NCBI GenBank assembly: GCA_034638255.1
Contig: JAWPGT010000025.1
Location: forward strand, 1 to 64,000
DNA: 64,000 nucleotides
Direction: 5' to 3'
Source: Coprinus comatus
Lineage: Eukaryota; Basidiomycota; Agaricomycetes; Agaricales; Agaricaceae
Of the stretch, positions 53,000 to 64,000 are shown piece after piece. Both the position numbers and the translations under genes were made by a program. How positions within the stretch are numbered: the first letter of the stretch is position 1; each line of letters starts with the position of its first letter. Under the pieces are notes generated by a model. That model had not been told where the DNA came from. It did no database searches and worked only from the letters and a program-made list of their open reading frames with translations.

Positions 53000-55397
53000 T
53001 TAAAAAGTCGAACTCCAACGAAACACTGGAATCCCACTCCCAACACCACTACCAATTCCAATAACCTCTTCACTACCACCACCACTCCCACCACCAGGAT
53101 ACATTCTAGGAGGATCTCCACCTAATGTAGGTACACTAGGAAGTCCATCATATGGTGAATATTTCATCCAGTATGCATTTTCTGGTTGCATTGGGTAGTC
53201 TAGTTCTAGGAGATTCAAGTGTCGACGGAGGAGGTCTATACACTCGCTTGTTGTGAGTATTACCTTTGGAATGGCCTTTGGTGTTGAGGACGGATCTCCA
53301 GGGGTGGATTCTGGGGTAGATGTGGGGGCGGACGTAGACATAATTGGAATATTCGTTGGTGACGATGTACCACTAGTGGTGGTGGAGGAAGATGAGTTGA
53401 CAGGATTTGGATTAGTAGGGTATGGAGAAGCAGGAACTGAATTTGTAGAAAATCCACGTATTTGAGCAAATGAAACTCGGCATTTTCGAAGGCATGATTT
53501 GGATTCTTCGAGATTTTCAAGATCTTGGAGCAATGAAAGAGAATCAAGAGAATCGGAAGGTAAAGCGGAAGTGGAAAGTGGAAGTAGAAGTGGAAGTCGT
53601 TAAACGAGAACGTAGGAATGATAAGAAGGCTTCATCGGTAAAACGAGCTCCGAAAATCTGCAAATCTTCAAGATGAGGACATAATATTCTTGGTTTCTTC
53701 ATTTCCTTTCCTTTTCCTTTTCCCTTTCCTTTTCCTTTGGTGGTTGTAGTCTTCGATTCGGCGTCTTCATCTTCATCACTTTCATCATCCGCATCTTCCG
53801 CCCCTAACTTCACACCCACTCCCGTAACCTCTTCAAACGTTCCAAACCTGGCCAACTGTTTATCCTCAAATGTAAACACTCCAGAGTCTGGGCTCGATCC
53901 TGCAGGTAATCCGTGATTATATGCAGGGGTAAAAGCCCAAATCCTGAGTTTCTTCAAATCCGGCATCGACCTCAAGCATCTCATAACATCCCTTTCCGAA
54001 ATATTACAAGCATCCAAATCAAACGCTTCCAACTCAATTTCACTCTTTTTCAAAAACAAGCTGATAGCCAGCCCGACTTTCCTCTCCGTCCCATCTCCGT
54101 TAGAAGTAGTCCCTGGAATAGCATAACCTAATGGTTGCCAAGGTACAGTTCCTGGAATTGGAGGTGGCAAAGGAGGTAAAGGAGCAGGTAATGGTGGATT
54201 TGTGAAATATGGTGTAGGTTGATTATATTGAATCGGAGTTGTTCTTCTGAATTTCAAATGTCTGAGAGAAGGACAAATGAGATGTTGAAATAAGATCGAA
54301 GTATCAATTTGCCCCGATTCTGTAATCGCTAATCCATTTAATTTCTTCATCGTAACCTTAGGTAGTCCGGATTCTCCAGTTAATAACGGTGTATATCCTG
54401 CCATTGTAATTTGAACACTGAAATAAATCAGATTTGGACACAAGTTTAGGATCGATAGAGTTTCAGTTATGGAAACTCCTTCTGGCGGTTGCCATGATGG
54501 TGAAGCACCAGCCAAATTGAGTTCAATAAGTTGTGACCAACGAATTGGAAGATGTAAGATGTGTGGATCGAATTGGATCAATGAGATTGATCGTAAATTC
54601 GGTGCATAAAATAATGCGGAATCACGATGGCTGTTAGCAGTATGTCCGTATGAACCTGACCCATTGTAACTTGTCGAAGATCCGTTATCCAAGTAAATCT
54701 TTTCAAGCAAAGGTACGGCATTAGGGAAAATGCGACTAAGAAAACTGGTCCAAATGTGATGCGGTAGGACGAAATGGAGATGTTTCCAACGTGAGGCAAA
54801 GGGTAGGAGAGCGTTGATATACTCGTTAATTGTGGATGAACCAGGAGGTGGACTGTAGACAGAGATGGAAAGTGGGCAAGAACCTGAAGAGCTCAACCAG
54901 TTGAAGATGGCTTCTACTCTGGCAACTGAACTGGTATTTGCAGGAGGTTGCGGGGCGGGAATTCCTGTTGGTGGGGGTAGAGGTGGTGAAGGTGCATTAT
55001 CTCCTGGTATAGCAATGTGTATAGCACTCCAAAGTTGAGGAGTAGCCAATGAAACGTCCCGCCATTTGCTACAAATTCGTCCCAATAGTAATGGTGCCTC
55101 TTTAGCGCTCATTACGGGATTTCTATCCGTGGGTAGACAATGAAGAAAGATTCTCTCGAGAATGTCTGGTGTAAGACGACGAGAAGGAGAAAGAAGTGCT
55201 TTGTGAGCCTTCACTTTATCTGTGATAGATTCCTTTTCTTTCAACAACTTGCTGAGGCTTGCTTGGATTTCCTGAATTTCGTCAGCGAGAGAGCGGAGCT
55301 GCTGGTCTGGACCATCGAGTAGTTTTTTGATGACAGCTACTTCATCATCTGTAGGTATGTAGTTGGTGTTGAGTTTGTCGGTGAAGACAGAGTCCAT
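53000..55397 (-). pseudogene. F-box protein B' (paralogue of B with one frameshift)
   Basis: Minus-strand near-copy of 39223-41595, from ATG 55397 (MDSVFTDK) to TAA 53000. The same coiled coil, F-box (LTPDILERIFLHCLPTDRNP) and C-terminus (PVFRWSSTF) are present. In the ACTTCC repeat tract near 53573 one unit is ACTTTCC, a 1-nt insertion that shifts the frame and gives an early stop at about 53544, while the original frame resumes open to 53000. Either a pseudogene, a C-terminally truncated protein of about 617 residues, or a base-calling error in a repeat. Position 53764 onward in both copies encodes an acidic/Lys tract; B' has a longer Gly-Lys run. Confidence 0.8.
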
Positions 55398-57542
55398 GGT
55401 AGTTGCGAACAAGCTCTTGTCAGTTGCTGTGTAGATGTTATTAATCTGATCATTACTGTTACCCCAGCTGCGTAATACATCAGTCACGTACTAATCAATG
55501 CTCTGTGACAAGCAGGCAGCTCGCCGTTCTACAGCCACACACGCTATCAGTGTTCATACGTTCAAACGTTCACCGACCCTCACCGAGATGAGGTTATTGG
55601 GAACGGCCTGGGCCATATCAGACCAGATGATGCAAGAATACTCATGGCTACCTCAGAAGAGCCAGTGAGGCCAGAAACGTGGGGATTGTTTTAAATACTT
55701 TGATATTCCTTTGCTTGTAGCATCTCCTTTAAGTGACTCGCAAGTCAGGAAGAAAAATCAAAAATCTTACTTTGCATTAAAATTTATGGCATGCTGCCAC
55801 AAGTCCGTCATAGTATCTAGGTGACGGATTGAACATTTTGTTGTAATGATTCTGCAGCAGTACAACGGCAGACTCTGGGGAGATATGATTTATGATTGTG
55901 ACTCGTGAATGCGATCATACAGGTGTATGGTAATATAATACTTGTGCAGAGTGCTTCAAATTCGGCGTCCCCGCACTGTTTTGATATGTGAATAAATAGG
56001 ATCCTGAAAAGCGTTTTGCTGATTTAACTACGCAGATCATTAAACAACATGTAGGGTATTCCTTATATTGGTAGACTCGGTTCTAAAAATACCGTTTAGT
56101 ATGCGGAACCACGATTTGACCACGACTTGATTGGTCCGTGGGGGTGCATGAACTACAACTAATATGACTGGTCATAATAGGACAACCCCCATTATCACCC
56201 TCCTCTAAAGAAGTTGGCCCAGTAACCATAGGTCCACAAGATAATCAAACAATCTGGATAATCATCATTTTTGATGTGATTGATTTATACAATGATTTCT
56301 CCGCGGGCCTATTCGGATGTAAGAGAAGTTTTAGAAAACCGCACACGTACATTTACTAAGCGACCCTTATCTCTGTCCGTAGAAAATCACTCGAAAAACA
56401 GGAGTACCACATATTTATAAGGCGAGTCGGAACACATTTGCAAAAATTATTAAAATTAGAACCAGTCCCAACACACAACTCACCACTTCAGTATTTTGGG
56501 CAGCCATCTCACCGTACTTGAATTGTATACATACTTCTGTTTGGCAAGGCCCCACATGTATTTTCAACTGCCCAATACCCCCATTAATCTGTAAACTATC
56601 TAATCCTCTGTAATAACTTACGCACCAAATTAACAATCTCAACATCTCGTACAGTAACATCGGGTTCCTGACATTCCGTGTCGTACATATCTGACAAACG
56701 TTCCCGCAAAACAAGTTGGGAGGTCTTTTTCATTCGTGATCATCTGATTAGGTAAATGCATATGCAATATGTGATGTACCATAATGTAACCATATCGTCT
56801 CACATGGTTCCAGGTTCAGCGCTCATATATGAATCTCTAGGGATCCGTAGCTGAGATACTTAGACTGATAACCATCATTTATCACGGTGAGAGTCGCCTC
56901 GCTTTTTGGACTATTGAGGCCTCGACTCCCCACACCGGTATATGGTAGACCTAGCCCTGGGCTCATATAGCGTATCCATGCGCAATGGTTAGTGTATTGT
57001 ACATATGCTGGCATACCCCGACATACCCTATGCGTGTGTGCCTTTTCACATTCTTTTTTTTGTGATTGTGATTGGTGGTTTCAACGGTGATCCGTTTTCG
57101 TCTTCTTTTTCCCTACTTGCACTTCTCTTTTGGGCTCAATCTCGGATATATTGTTTCCCTTCCACCCCACATTGTCTTCTTCCCTCTTGTCATCCAAAAC
57201 CAACATACACCCCAACCGCATTCGCATTGCCCATACTACCCTATCTATTACCTACAAATCCTACTATTTCCCTACTTCTACTTATTCTCACATTCATCGG
57301 TATTGCTAACGGTGAAACTTTCATCGATACTTCTAGATAGGACTAAAAGCAACAGCTCAGTGACCTCCGGGTCATAGTCATATCTTCCACACACCCCCGA
57401 TAGTCATTCCCCTATACGCTACATCACAACCGCGTCCACATTCGTTATTGTATAGCTACAGCTGTAGGGAAAACATCCAGTTGAAGCGTGAGGATTGAAG
57501 TTGAAGTCCGAACATCAAGAAGAGGGTTAGGACATCAACACA
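55398..57542. other. Intergenic region between B' and the DUF6533 gene
   Basis: The hydrophobic ORF at 57005-57340 lacks homology and splice support. No other candidate. Confidence 0.5.
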
Positions 57543-60501
57543 ATGGATAATTCACCATATCACTATCAACAACTCTTGCGTCCCAGAGATTTTGACGCCG
57601 GTGCGGAAGCGGAGCTACTGGCACTGTTAACGAAGCAGTCTACCGCCGTTACGCTTGTTGCTGGTGAGTGAATATCCCTCTTATATTTGAAGTTATTTTT
57701 TGTTTCTGCTTTTCTTGTTTCTGTTATCTCAAGTTCTCCTGAAAGTTAACAACAGCATCTACGAGTTATTTTTGTGATCTCCTCATATTTCCCATCTTCT
57801 CTTTATTTGTTACCCCTATCTCTGTCTTTATCTTCCAGGAACCGTAACCTAATCAGAACCCTTTATTTTTGTTCATGCAATGGTATACAAACTTCGTGAT
57901 GTTAAAAATAAAATCGAATCCGGAAATTCGGGATGGTCGGAATGGCTGTCGTGGTGGATGCTGAAAATCGTGGGTGTGGTATTTTACATGGGTTTGGTTT
58001 ATGGGATGAAGCTGCATGTATGACAACGCTGTTGTATAATCATTTGATTACATTGGGTGATGAGGTGTGTTTTTCGCCTCTTTCTATTTTTATATATTCC
58101 CTTTGATCGCTAACGTTACCAATTTAGATTGAACGAATGTGGCCGTACGTACGCTCTCTCGTACTTCCCACCGCTTTCAATCACAATGGCAGTAGTAACA
58201 ATTATTGCCACATTGAACAGAACGAAACTATCACTTCCTAAAGTTTTATTCTTTGCGAATAGATATATAGTTGAGGGAATGATAATGTACGACTTTGGCC
58301 ATTTCATATATGAAATTTACTCACAGGTGGTCTAGATTTAACTGTATTTGTACGCTCTCCATTCTTCCATACTTATTCTTGGAGAGCCATAAACTGAGGT
58401 TTGATTTTGATTTTGGTTCTTGATGTAGCGGCTTCGAGAACTTATAGACCTGCGCCTGTACGTTATCTCCACTGCTAGCGTCTCAGATCTAATATTGATG
58501 ATATGAAATATAGTTGTTCGTATACTTCTCTCCTCGCGCACATCCACCAATAGCTGAATAAAACACCCGTATTATAATATTTACAGCTGTGTATTTTTCC
58601 TCCGTTGGCTTGTGGTGTACGTCACTTCCCCCCTATTTTTTAAGTTTTTTTTTTAGGTTCAACGTAAACTCACTGTATATCAAGGTCAATAACAACAACA
58701 ACAGCTATTGTACAAGCTATACTTGTATTAAGAGTTTGGGCATTACGTATGTTTCTCTTTTCGCTATCTTTTCTATATATACTCAAAAGTGATGTGGTTG
58801 TAGATCGAACAAATAAAGTCAGTCTTGACTCATTGCTTTTACAAGGTTGAAAGCTAAGATTTCGTTCTAGTATGCACTCGGTGCTGCGTTCTTCTTCTAC
58901 ATTGGTACATTTATGTTGTCCCCAATAATACCTGAGACAAGAAAATTCTGATGTTGTACTTAGGTGGTATGATTACGTTAATTGGGTTAACGGTTCGTGA
59001 TTATGTCGGTGAAGAAGTAATCAGTACGTTCCATTCATTTTCACTTCCTATTTTGTCTGAAAATTATTGTAATGACTTAATTTTATTATTCATCTAGTCA
59101 ACCAAACATTGGAATCTCTACCGGGTTGTTACGCTAAATCCGTGCCGAAAATGATAGCTGGATTCTGGTGAGTCTTGACATGTGGATTAGAGTTGTGCAA
59201 GTGCAAACTTCTTTCAAAATGCGAATTAGGATAGCACCACTTATAGTTGAAAGTATCCTCTTCTTGCTTGTAATCTCCAGAGCATACTTCTGGTGGAAAG
59301 AAGGTCATTCATTACCTCGAATTTTATCTATTCTCGTAAGTTCCTCTTTTCACTGTGATTAAGGAACCATGATTAAACTCGAACTCAATCGGATATTGAT
59401 AGACGAGAGATTCGACAATTTACTTCGCGATGTACGTTTTAACTATTTCATAGATACTCTTCGATAAGTTGGAATACTGAAGTGATTATGAATGTAATAT
59501 CTAGTATCTTCGGTGAGCTTTGACTTAAAGAATATTGGGAAAATGGAAATATCTAATTTGGATATTCGTAGCTCTTCTATTTTCAAGTTATTGTGTATTT
59601 CAATGGGGACCTCCATTCCTCTCATCCTTACTCGTAATGTTCGTACCCATTTTCTCCTTCTTCCAATCCCCCATTATTGAATTCCCAAATATTAAATATA
59701 GACCGAGTATAACAGCAGGAAGTATCCTAGTACGTGGCCTCGCTATAAATGTTTTTTCAAGCCTATTAAACTAAAATACTTTACCTTTACCATTAATAGG
59801 GCTCACATATGCTTCTAACCCTTCGCAAAACATTATCAACTACATCAAATTCAAATGGTACATATAGTACACATTATGACGTTTCCGATATTCGTTATTA
59901 TCGTAACCATCATCTTCATCCCTCACAATCTCAAACACAAATAAATCATTCTAGTACCTTAGCACATCCACATTCCAAATCACGTTCCATTACTATACAA
60001 TCTCCTCCAAGGAATCAAAGTAGAGGAAACGCTAGAGGAGGTGGTGGTGGAAGAATAAGAAGCTATAGTGCAAGTTCAAAGTCAAAAAAAGGAAGAGGAG
60101 GAGTAAACAGTTTACCTTTAATGATTCGGAGACCAAATTTGATCATTAAAGGTACACGCAATATTGGTAATGGAGAGGTTGATTTGGATTTAGGTGATAT
60201 TTATGATACTGAGCTTGACGAGCATCATGATCGGGATGGTAATATTATTAGAGATGATGGAGTTTTCATACTTGGAGACAATGAAAGGGGGGGAAGAAAT
60301 TCGAAAAGGGTGAGGTATGAGGAGCTTGAGTATGGGTATGGGTACACTTATGGTTATCCCAGGAGAGAGGAACCAAACGGAGGAAACTTGAGTGATGCAG
60401 ATGAGAATGATGAAGATGAGAGAGGGGAAGGAGAGGGGTCCAGGAGTAAGAAGCATATTGGTGGTAGAGGAGGAGGCAGAGGTGCCGATGAAGGCACATA
60501 G
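57543..60501 (+). CDS. DUF6533-domain multi-pass membrane protein
   Basis: Multi-exon gene. Exon 1 (57543-57662) ends in VTLVA and joins an exon (ACMTTLLYNHLITLGDE), then IERMWP-TKLSLPKVLFFANRYI, the DUF6533 signature of agaricomycete 7-TM-like proteins. Later exons give hydrophobic helices: CVFFLRWLVVS, TTAIVQAILVLRVWAL, YALGAAFFFYIG-GMITLIGLTV, IAPLIVESILFLLVISRAYFW, TRDSTIYFA. The final exon starts GSHMLLTLRKTL and runs into a long Arg/Gly/Asp-rich cytosolic tail (59804-60501). One or two short exons between 58275 and 58575 and the exons at 59450-59700 are not resolved with confidence. A 14-nt exon lies at 58804-58817. Function unknown; a receptor-like role has been suggested for such families only by shape. 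Confidence 0.78.
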
Positions 60502-60966
60502 TATACTGAATAGACCTTGGTTTTCATTTTTCATTATTTATTCTTATTTCGAGTTTTAGTCTTTTTTTTTTTTGTGACGTGTTCACGATCTTCCGATCCT
60601 ACCATAAGTTATAGATTCAAATTTTATAAGAAGCTGGCAGATTGTCATCTTATAATCAATACTCATGTAAATTATCCTAGAAACGATGATATACTTAGAA
60701 ACGACTTAAGAAAATCTACTCTAGGCGGCGCATAGAATTGACGCTGAAAAGCCCAGAGCACCGAATGGTCATCGATGACATCATACTTAAGTCAAGCATT
60801 TCTAAAACTCCCTCTAGCCTTCTCCATGACGAATATTAACCCCTTAGGAGTAATACAACACAGCCTGAATCAAAAGCAGTACAAGGGACGTCATAAACAG
60901 TAGAAGGTATAAATTACTTCTTGTCACAAGCACCCTTGTAAGATAGTAAACACAACCACAATTTCC
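60502..60966. other. Intergenic region upstream of the CsbD-like gene
   Basis: Mostly non-coding. A TATA-like GGTATAAAT lies at about 60906, 60 bp before the next ATG. Confidence 0.5.
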
Positions 60967-61611
60967 ATGGATCCTTTCCACACTTCTCTTACTGGCCACC
61001 CATCCCCACTTGCTGTCGACAAAATTAACGACAACCCCGATACGCTTGCGGGAAACCCCAATTTTGAAACCCAACCTCCAGAACATCATATTCATGGATC
61101 CAATGAACCCCTACCTCAACCTGGAGGTCGAGGTAGAAGAGGGTCCATAGATTATTCTCCTTCCAATATCAATAATATTATTGATGAAGCGGTCACAGGA
61201 GATGTTAGTGCGAGAGCGGAAGAACCTGGGTCACCGAAGCGAGCAGCACATGTACATGGTGCCTGTACCCACCCATTACATCATGCGCAAGAAAATCCAG
61301 CATTATCGAGACATCATGGAGTTTGTACTCATAGTACACAACATACCCATCATGGATCAAATACTGGATCTTCAGAGAGGTCAGGGCATGGGATCCAAGC
61401 TGACGAGGAGCCTGGTTTCGGAGATAAAGTCATCGGAAAGACTCAAAAGGTGATATCTTGTCATGATTTTGCTATATAAAGAACGACCTTATTCATGAAA
61501 TGCTTTCAGTTCATGGGCCAAGTCACAAACAGCACAGATTTGAAAGAGAAGGGAGAGTTTAGGGAGAGTTTAGGGAAGAGTACTGATGAATCTCCCAAAG
61601 TCCGCGATTAA
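60967..61611 (+). CDS. Small His-rich protein with CsbD-like C-terminus
   Basis: Two exons, 60967-61449 and 61510-61611, give 194 residues. The N-terminal two thirds are hydrophilic and disordered-looking, with His/Cys clusters (HVHGACTHPLHH, HHGVCTHSTQHTHH) that could bind metal. The end (GFGDKVIGKTQK-FMGQVTNSTDLKEKGEFRES) resembles the K-x-x-G-K and KGE pattern of CsbD-like stress proteins often seen in basidiomycetes. The intron sits inside the module, and joining it restores the pattern. Soluble; exact role unknown. Confidence 0.7.
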
Positions 61612-62014
61612 AGGATAATATAGAGGTTGCTTTGAGAAGAATCATTGAATAATTGTATTACTATAAATTTCGTTTTCGATTGATGGTAACGCGCTGCCTG
61701 AAGCATCAAGGTTCATTATTGATTTCTCCAAGAAGGAGTTGGCGGTGATTCTTCTTGTCCCTGTAATATTTCATGTTTCAGCACCACCTCCAACCAAGAG
61801 TAAAGTAATTCCGGTAATCAATGTGAATCCAGAATTTCGGGTCGAAATGTAGTATGAATGGGGTGTCAAGAGTAAGGCATCTATAGTGTATATGTGTATA
61901 TTAGGTATATTGGTTTGATCTGAGAAGTCCTTGTTTAGACATTTGCGAAGAGATGAATAGGATCCACATACATATATGAGATTCAATAAAAACACATTTC
62001 CGATGCAAGTCTAA
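61612..62014. other. Intergenic region between convergent genes
   Basis: Nothing recognised between the CsbD-like gene and F-box A'. Confidence 0.5.
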
Positions 62015-63879
62015 TCAAAAGCCGAAGTAGGGTTGGTGCGCATGAAGTACCCCTATTGCGGGACCATCATTACTGTCCGGTAATCCTTCAAAAGGTAGAC
62101 ATATTGGTGATGCAGTAAAAGGTTGGTATTCAGGTGGATTTCTGAGTTCTACCAACATTCCTGTAGTCTCGCTTAGTTCTTTTATTGCTTCATAAACCCT
62201 CTTGCGACCCTTTACCGAAGCAAACGTAATGGATGCTCGTCGCAGAGGCACCACTCTAGAGCCTGGATCTGGGGATGAACGAGCTTGTAAAAACTCCAGT
62301 AAAGTAGATACTGTGAATTGTGCGCCTGTACAGTGGAATACTTCTAGTTTGGGACAAATTGGTGTTCTTTGAATAGATGTAGAAGTGCTGAATTCCTCCC
62401 TGGTCTGGTAAACACCAAAGGGTACTGGTAGGATGTCATCAAAGTCAGACTCAATGGAAGTATCTGTCTCATATCCTTGGTCATGTCTCTTTCCCATCCC
62501 TGCCAGTACATCAAAGTTCTTTGTGAATCTGGACAATTCTTCGTTGCCAAGAACGAAATGGTCATTGAAAGTCGGACCAAAATATATGGCTTGGGCATTG
62601 ATCACCGGGCATGTTAAAGAGAGGCGTTTGAGCCCTGGAAATAGAGCCAAGATTTCCATCACATCGCTGTCCGTGAGTGACGCAGTATGTAACCGCAGTT
62701 CTTCAAGTGGTTCGGCTATACGATTGCAGAAGGTAGCAAAGATTTCATTGAAGTAGATTCTTGATCTCCTAGAGTGTGAGACTCGACGCGAGTATCGCTC
62801 ATATGATAGATGGTGCAGGTTGGGTGCACGAAGATTTCGAAAGAGGCTACAAGAGCTGAGCCGGTATGAGTCGACCACGGATAGGGATAGGAGTTTGTTG
62901 AGAGAAATTTGTGGCAGCTCGTTTAAGGGGCTTAACGATGGGCGTGAGGGAAGCCTGATGCGTACATGCTGTAAACCGGAACATTTGGAAAGTGCCATCA
63001 TTAGAGTGTGGAGGGACCAAAATTGCTCATTTACTAAATCGAAGTGAGTCAGCTGAGACCAATTAACTGGTTGTTGCAGTACGCATGAACAACGCTGTGG
63101 AATAGATATCATGCGCAACCGTGGCGCCTTGAACAGCCCACTGGCACTTTTTGACAGAATACAACGATATTCGTCGTCACATCTCCCATCCAAGCCTGCG
63201 AAGCGGACCGATTCAAGTAGAGGTACATCCTTCGCTTGTATTTTCTCCAATAACTTTGGCCATTCACTGTAGCCGTACAGCTCTAAGCTTATCTTTCTCC
63301 ATCGTGGTGCAAAAGTGAGAAGAGTATTGATGTATTTTTCTGCCACGCCCGGAACACGTACTAAGGAGTTGTTGGCAAGCGTGGCGGACAAAGAGAGAGG
63401 GAGTATCCCAGAGCGTGAAATCCATTCTGCAACAGCTGCTCTCCGGGTTGCGTTGCTGCATACTGTACGGTAGTAGGAAGATGGGTTTTCGGGTATAACA
63501 ACGTGTATGGATGCCCAAAGGCTTGGAGTTGTGAGAGCAACCTCTCGCCAGTAACCACAAACTTGAATAAGTATCATTGGGCTTCAGCATTGCTCATCAC
63601 AGGATTGCGATCAAATGGTAGGCATTGATAGAATATCTCTCGAAGGATGTCGGGTGGAAGATGTCGAAATGGAGAAAGAAGGGCAGCATGGGCTTGAATG
63701 TCTTTGTCCAACCGTTCCTTCTTTTCCAAGAGTCGATCAAGAGCAGTTTCGAGCACTGTAATTTGTTCCTCGATGTCGCGAAGTTGCTGTCCAGGTTGTA
63801 CCAACGCCCTGTTAATTGCTGTAATTTGTTCAGCGTTTGGGATAGTGTTGGTGTTGATAAGGTCGGCCAGGGAGCGCAT
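62015..63879 (-). pseudogene. F-box protein A' (paralogue of A with one frameshift)
   Basis: Minus-strand paralogue of 36042-37910 from ATG 63879 (MRSLADLINTNTIPNAEQ) to 62015 (ending QPYFGF, like SYFGF in A). Coiled coil and F-box LPPDILREIFYQCLPFDRNP are intact. At about 63577-63580, where A reads GCC CCG ATG, A' reads GCC CA ATG: one base is missing and a TGA follows at once (NAEAQ-stop), while the remaining 520 codons are open in the shifted frame. The long open remainder means the lesion is recent or a sequencing error. Confidence 0.82.
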
Positions 63880-64000
63880 GTGTGGAGAGAGGTGTGTTGA
63901 GTGTTAAGGTTGAGGCCGAATATGGGCGAGTCACTTACGACGGGTCGGAAGTTGAAACGTTGATCATTGATGCGGTGTAGGGGTTATTAATAGAATCTAC
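63880..64000. other. Upstream flank of F-box A' to window end
   Basis: Promoter-side flank of A'. No further gene can be called before the edge. Confidence 0.4.

Noticed and set aside
51646..55574. 14-bp inverted repeats GGTGAACGTTTGAA flanking the B' region, as transposon ends
   Set aside because: In 64 kb several 14-bp inverted matches are expected by chance, and the sequence beyond the 14 bp does not match.
57005..57340. 111-codon hydrophobic ORF upstream of the DUF6533 gene
   Set aside because: T/C-rich composition explains the hydrophobicity; no family match or supporting splice sites.
1..64000. CRISPR arrays, rRNA genes, bacterial-type operons
   Set aside because: No regularly spaced short repeats, no rRNA-like sequence; the gene structure is eukaryotic with introns.

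Overview
The window looks like a piece of an agaricomycete (mushroom-forming basidiomycete) nuclear genome. The evidence is two class I hydrophobins, a DUF6533 membrane protein, expanded F-box proteins, nuclear genes for mitochondrial proteins, many 45-70 nt GT-AG introns, and chromoviral Ty3/gypsy LTR retrotransposons. I do not name a species.

Bases 1 to about 14.5 kb are a nest of retrotransposons. An old plus-strand gypsy element (element 1, running off the left edge) holds gag, protease, RT/RNase H, integrase and a chromodomain. It is broken by stop codons, most of them at positions where CGA is expected. A young minus-strand gypsy element (element 2, 3210-11419) is inserted in its RNase H region. 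Element 2 has 625-bp LTRs with one mismatch noticed by eye and a perfect 5-bp target duplication. It carries gag, a full pol with chromodomain, and an extra zinc-knuckle ORF3 after pol. In both elements gag ends on the same slippery heptamer followed by a potential stem-loop, with pol in the -1 frame.

From 15.7 to 34.9 kb lie a secreted GH30 glucanase (19 exons), a cytochrome P450 (14 exons), a small conserved fungal protein and a multi-exon F-box protein. A head-to-head pair follows: the F1F0-ATPase inhibitor IF1 (minus) and ATP synthase subunit h/ATP14 (plus), 107 bp apart. Two divergent class I hydrophobins come next.

From 36 to 64 kb two F-box gene families (A and B) appear as A-B on the plus strand and B'-A' on the minus strand. 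They bracket the mitochondrial RNA polymerase (RPO41) and a tRNA pseudouridine synthase (PUS3/DEG1). A and B are intact; B' and A' each carry a single-base frameshift. Fragments of a third family (C) lie beside the B copies. A DUF6533 membrane-protein gene and a CsbD-like small protein gene sit between B' and A'.

Exon models were built by eye from splice sites and phase continuity. For GH30, P450, RPO41, the 25-kb small gene and the CsbD-like gene the exon sums are exact multiples of three. No tRNA, rRNA or CRISPR array was found.
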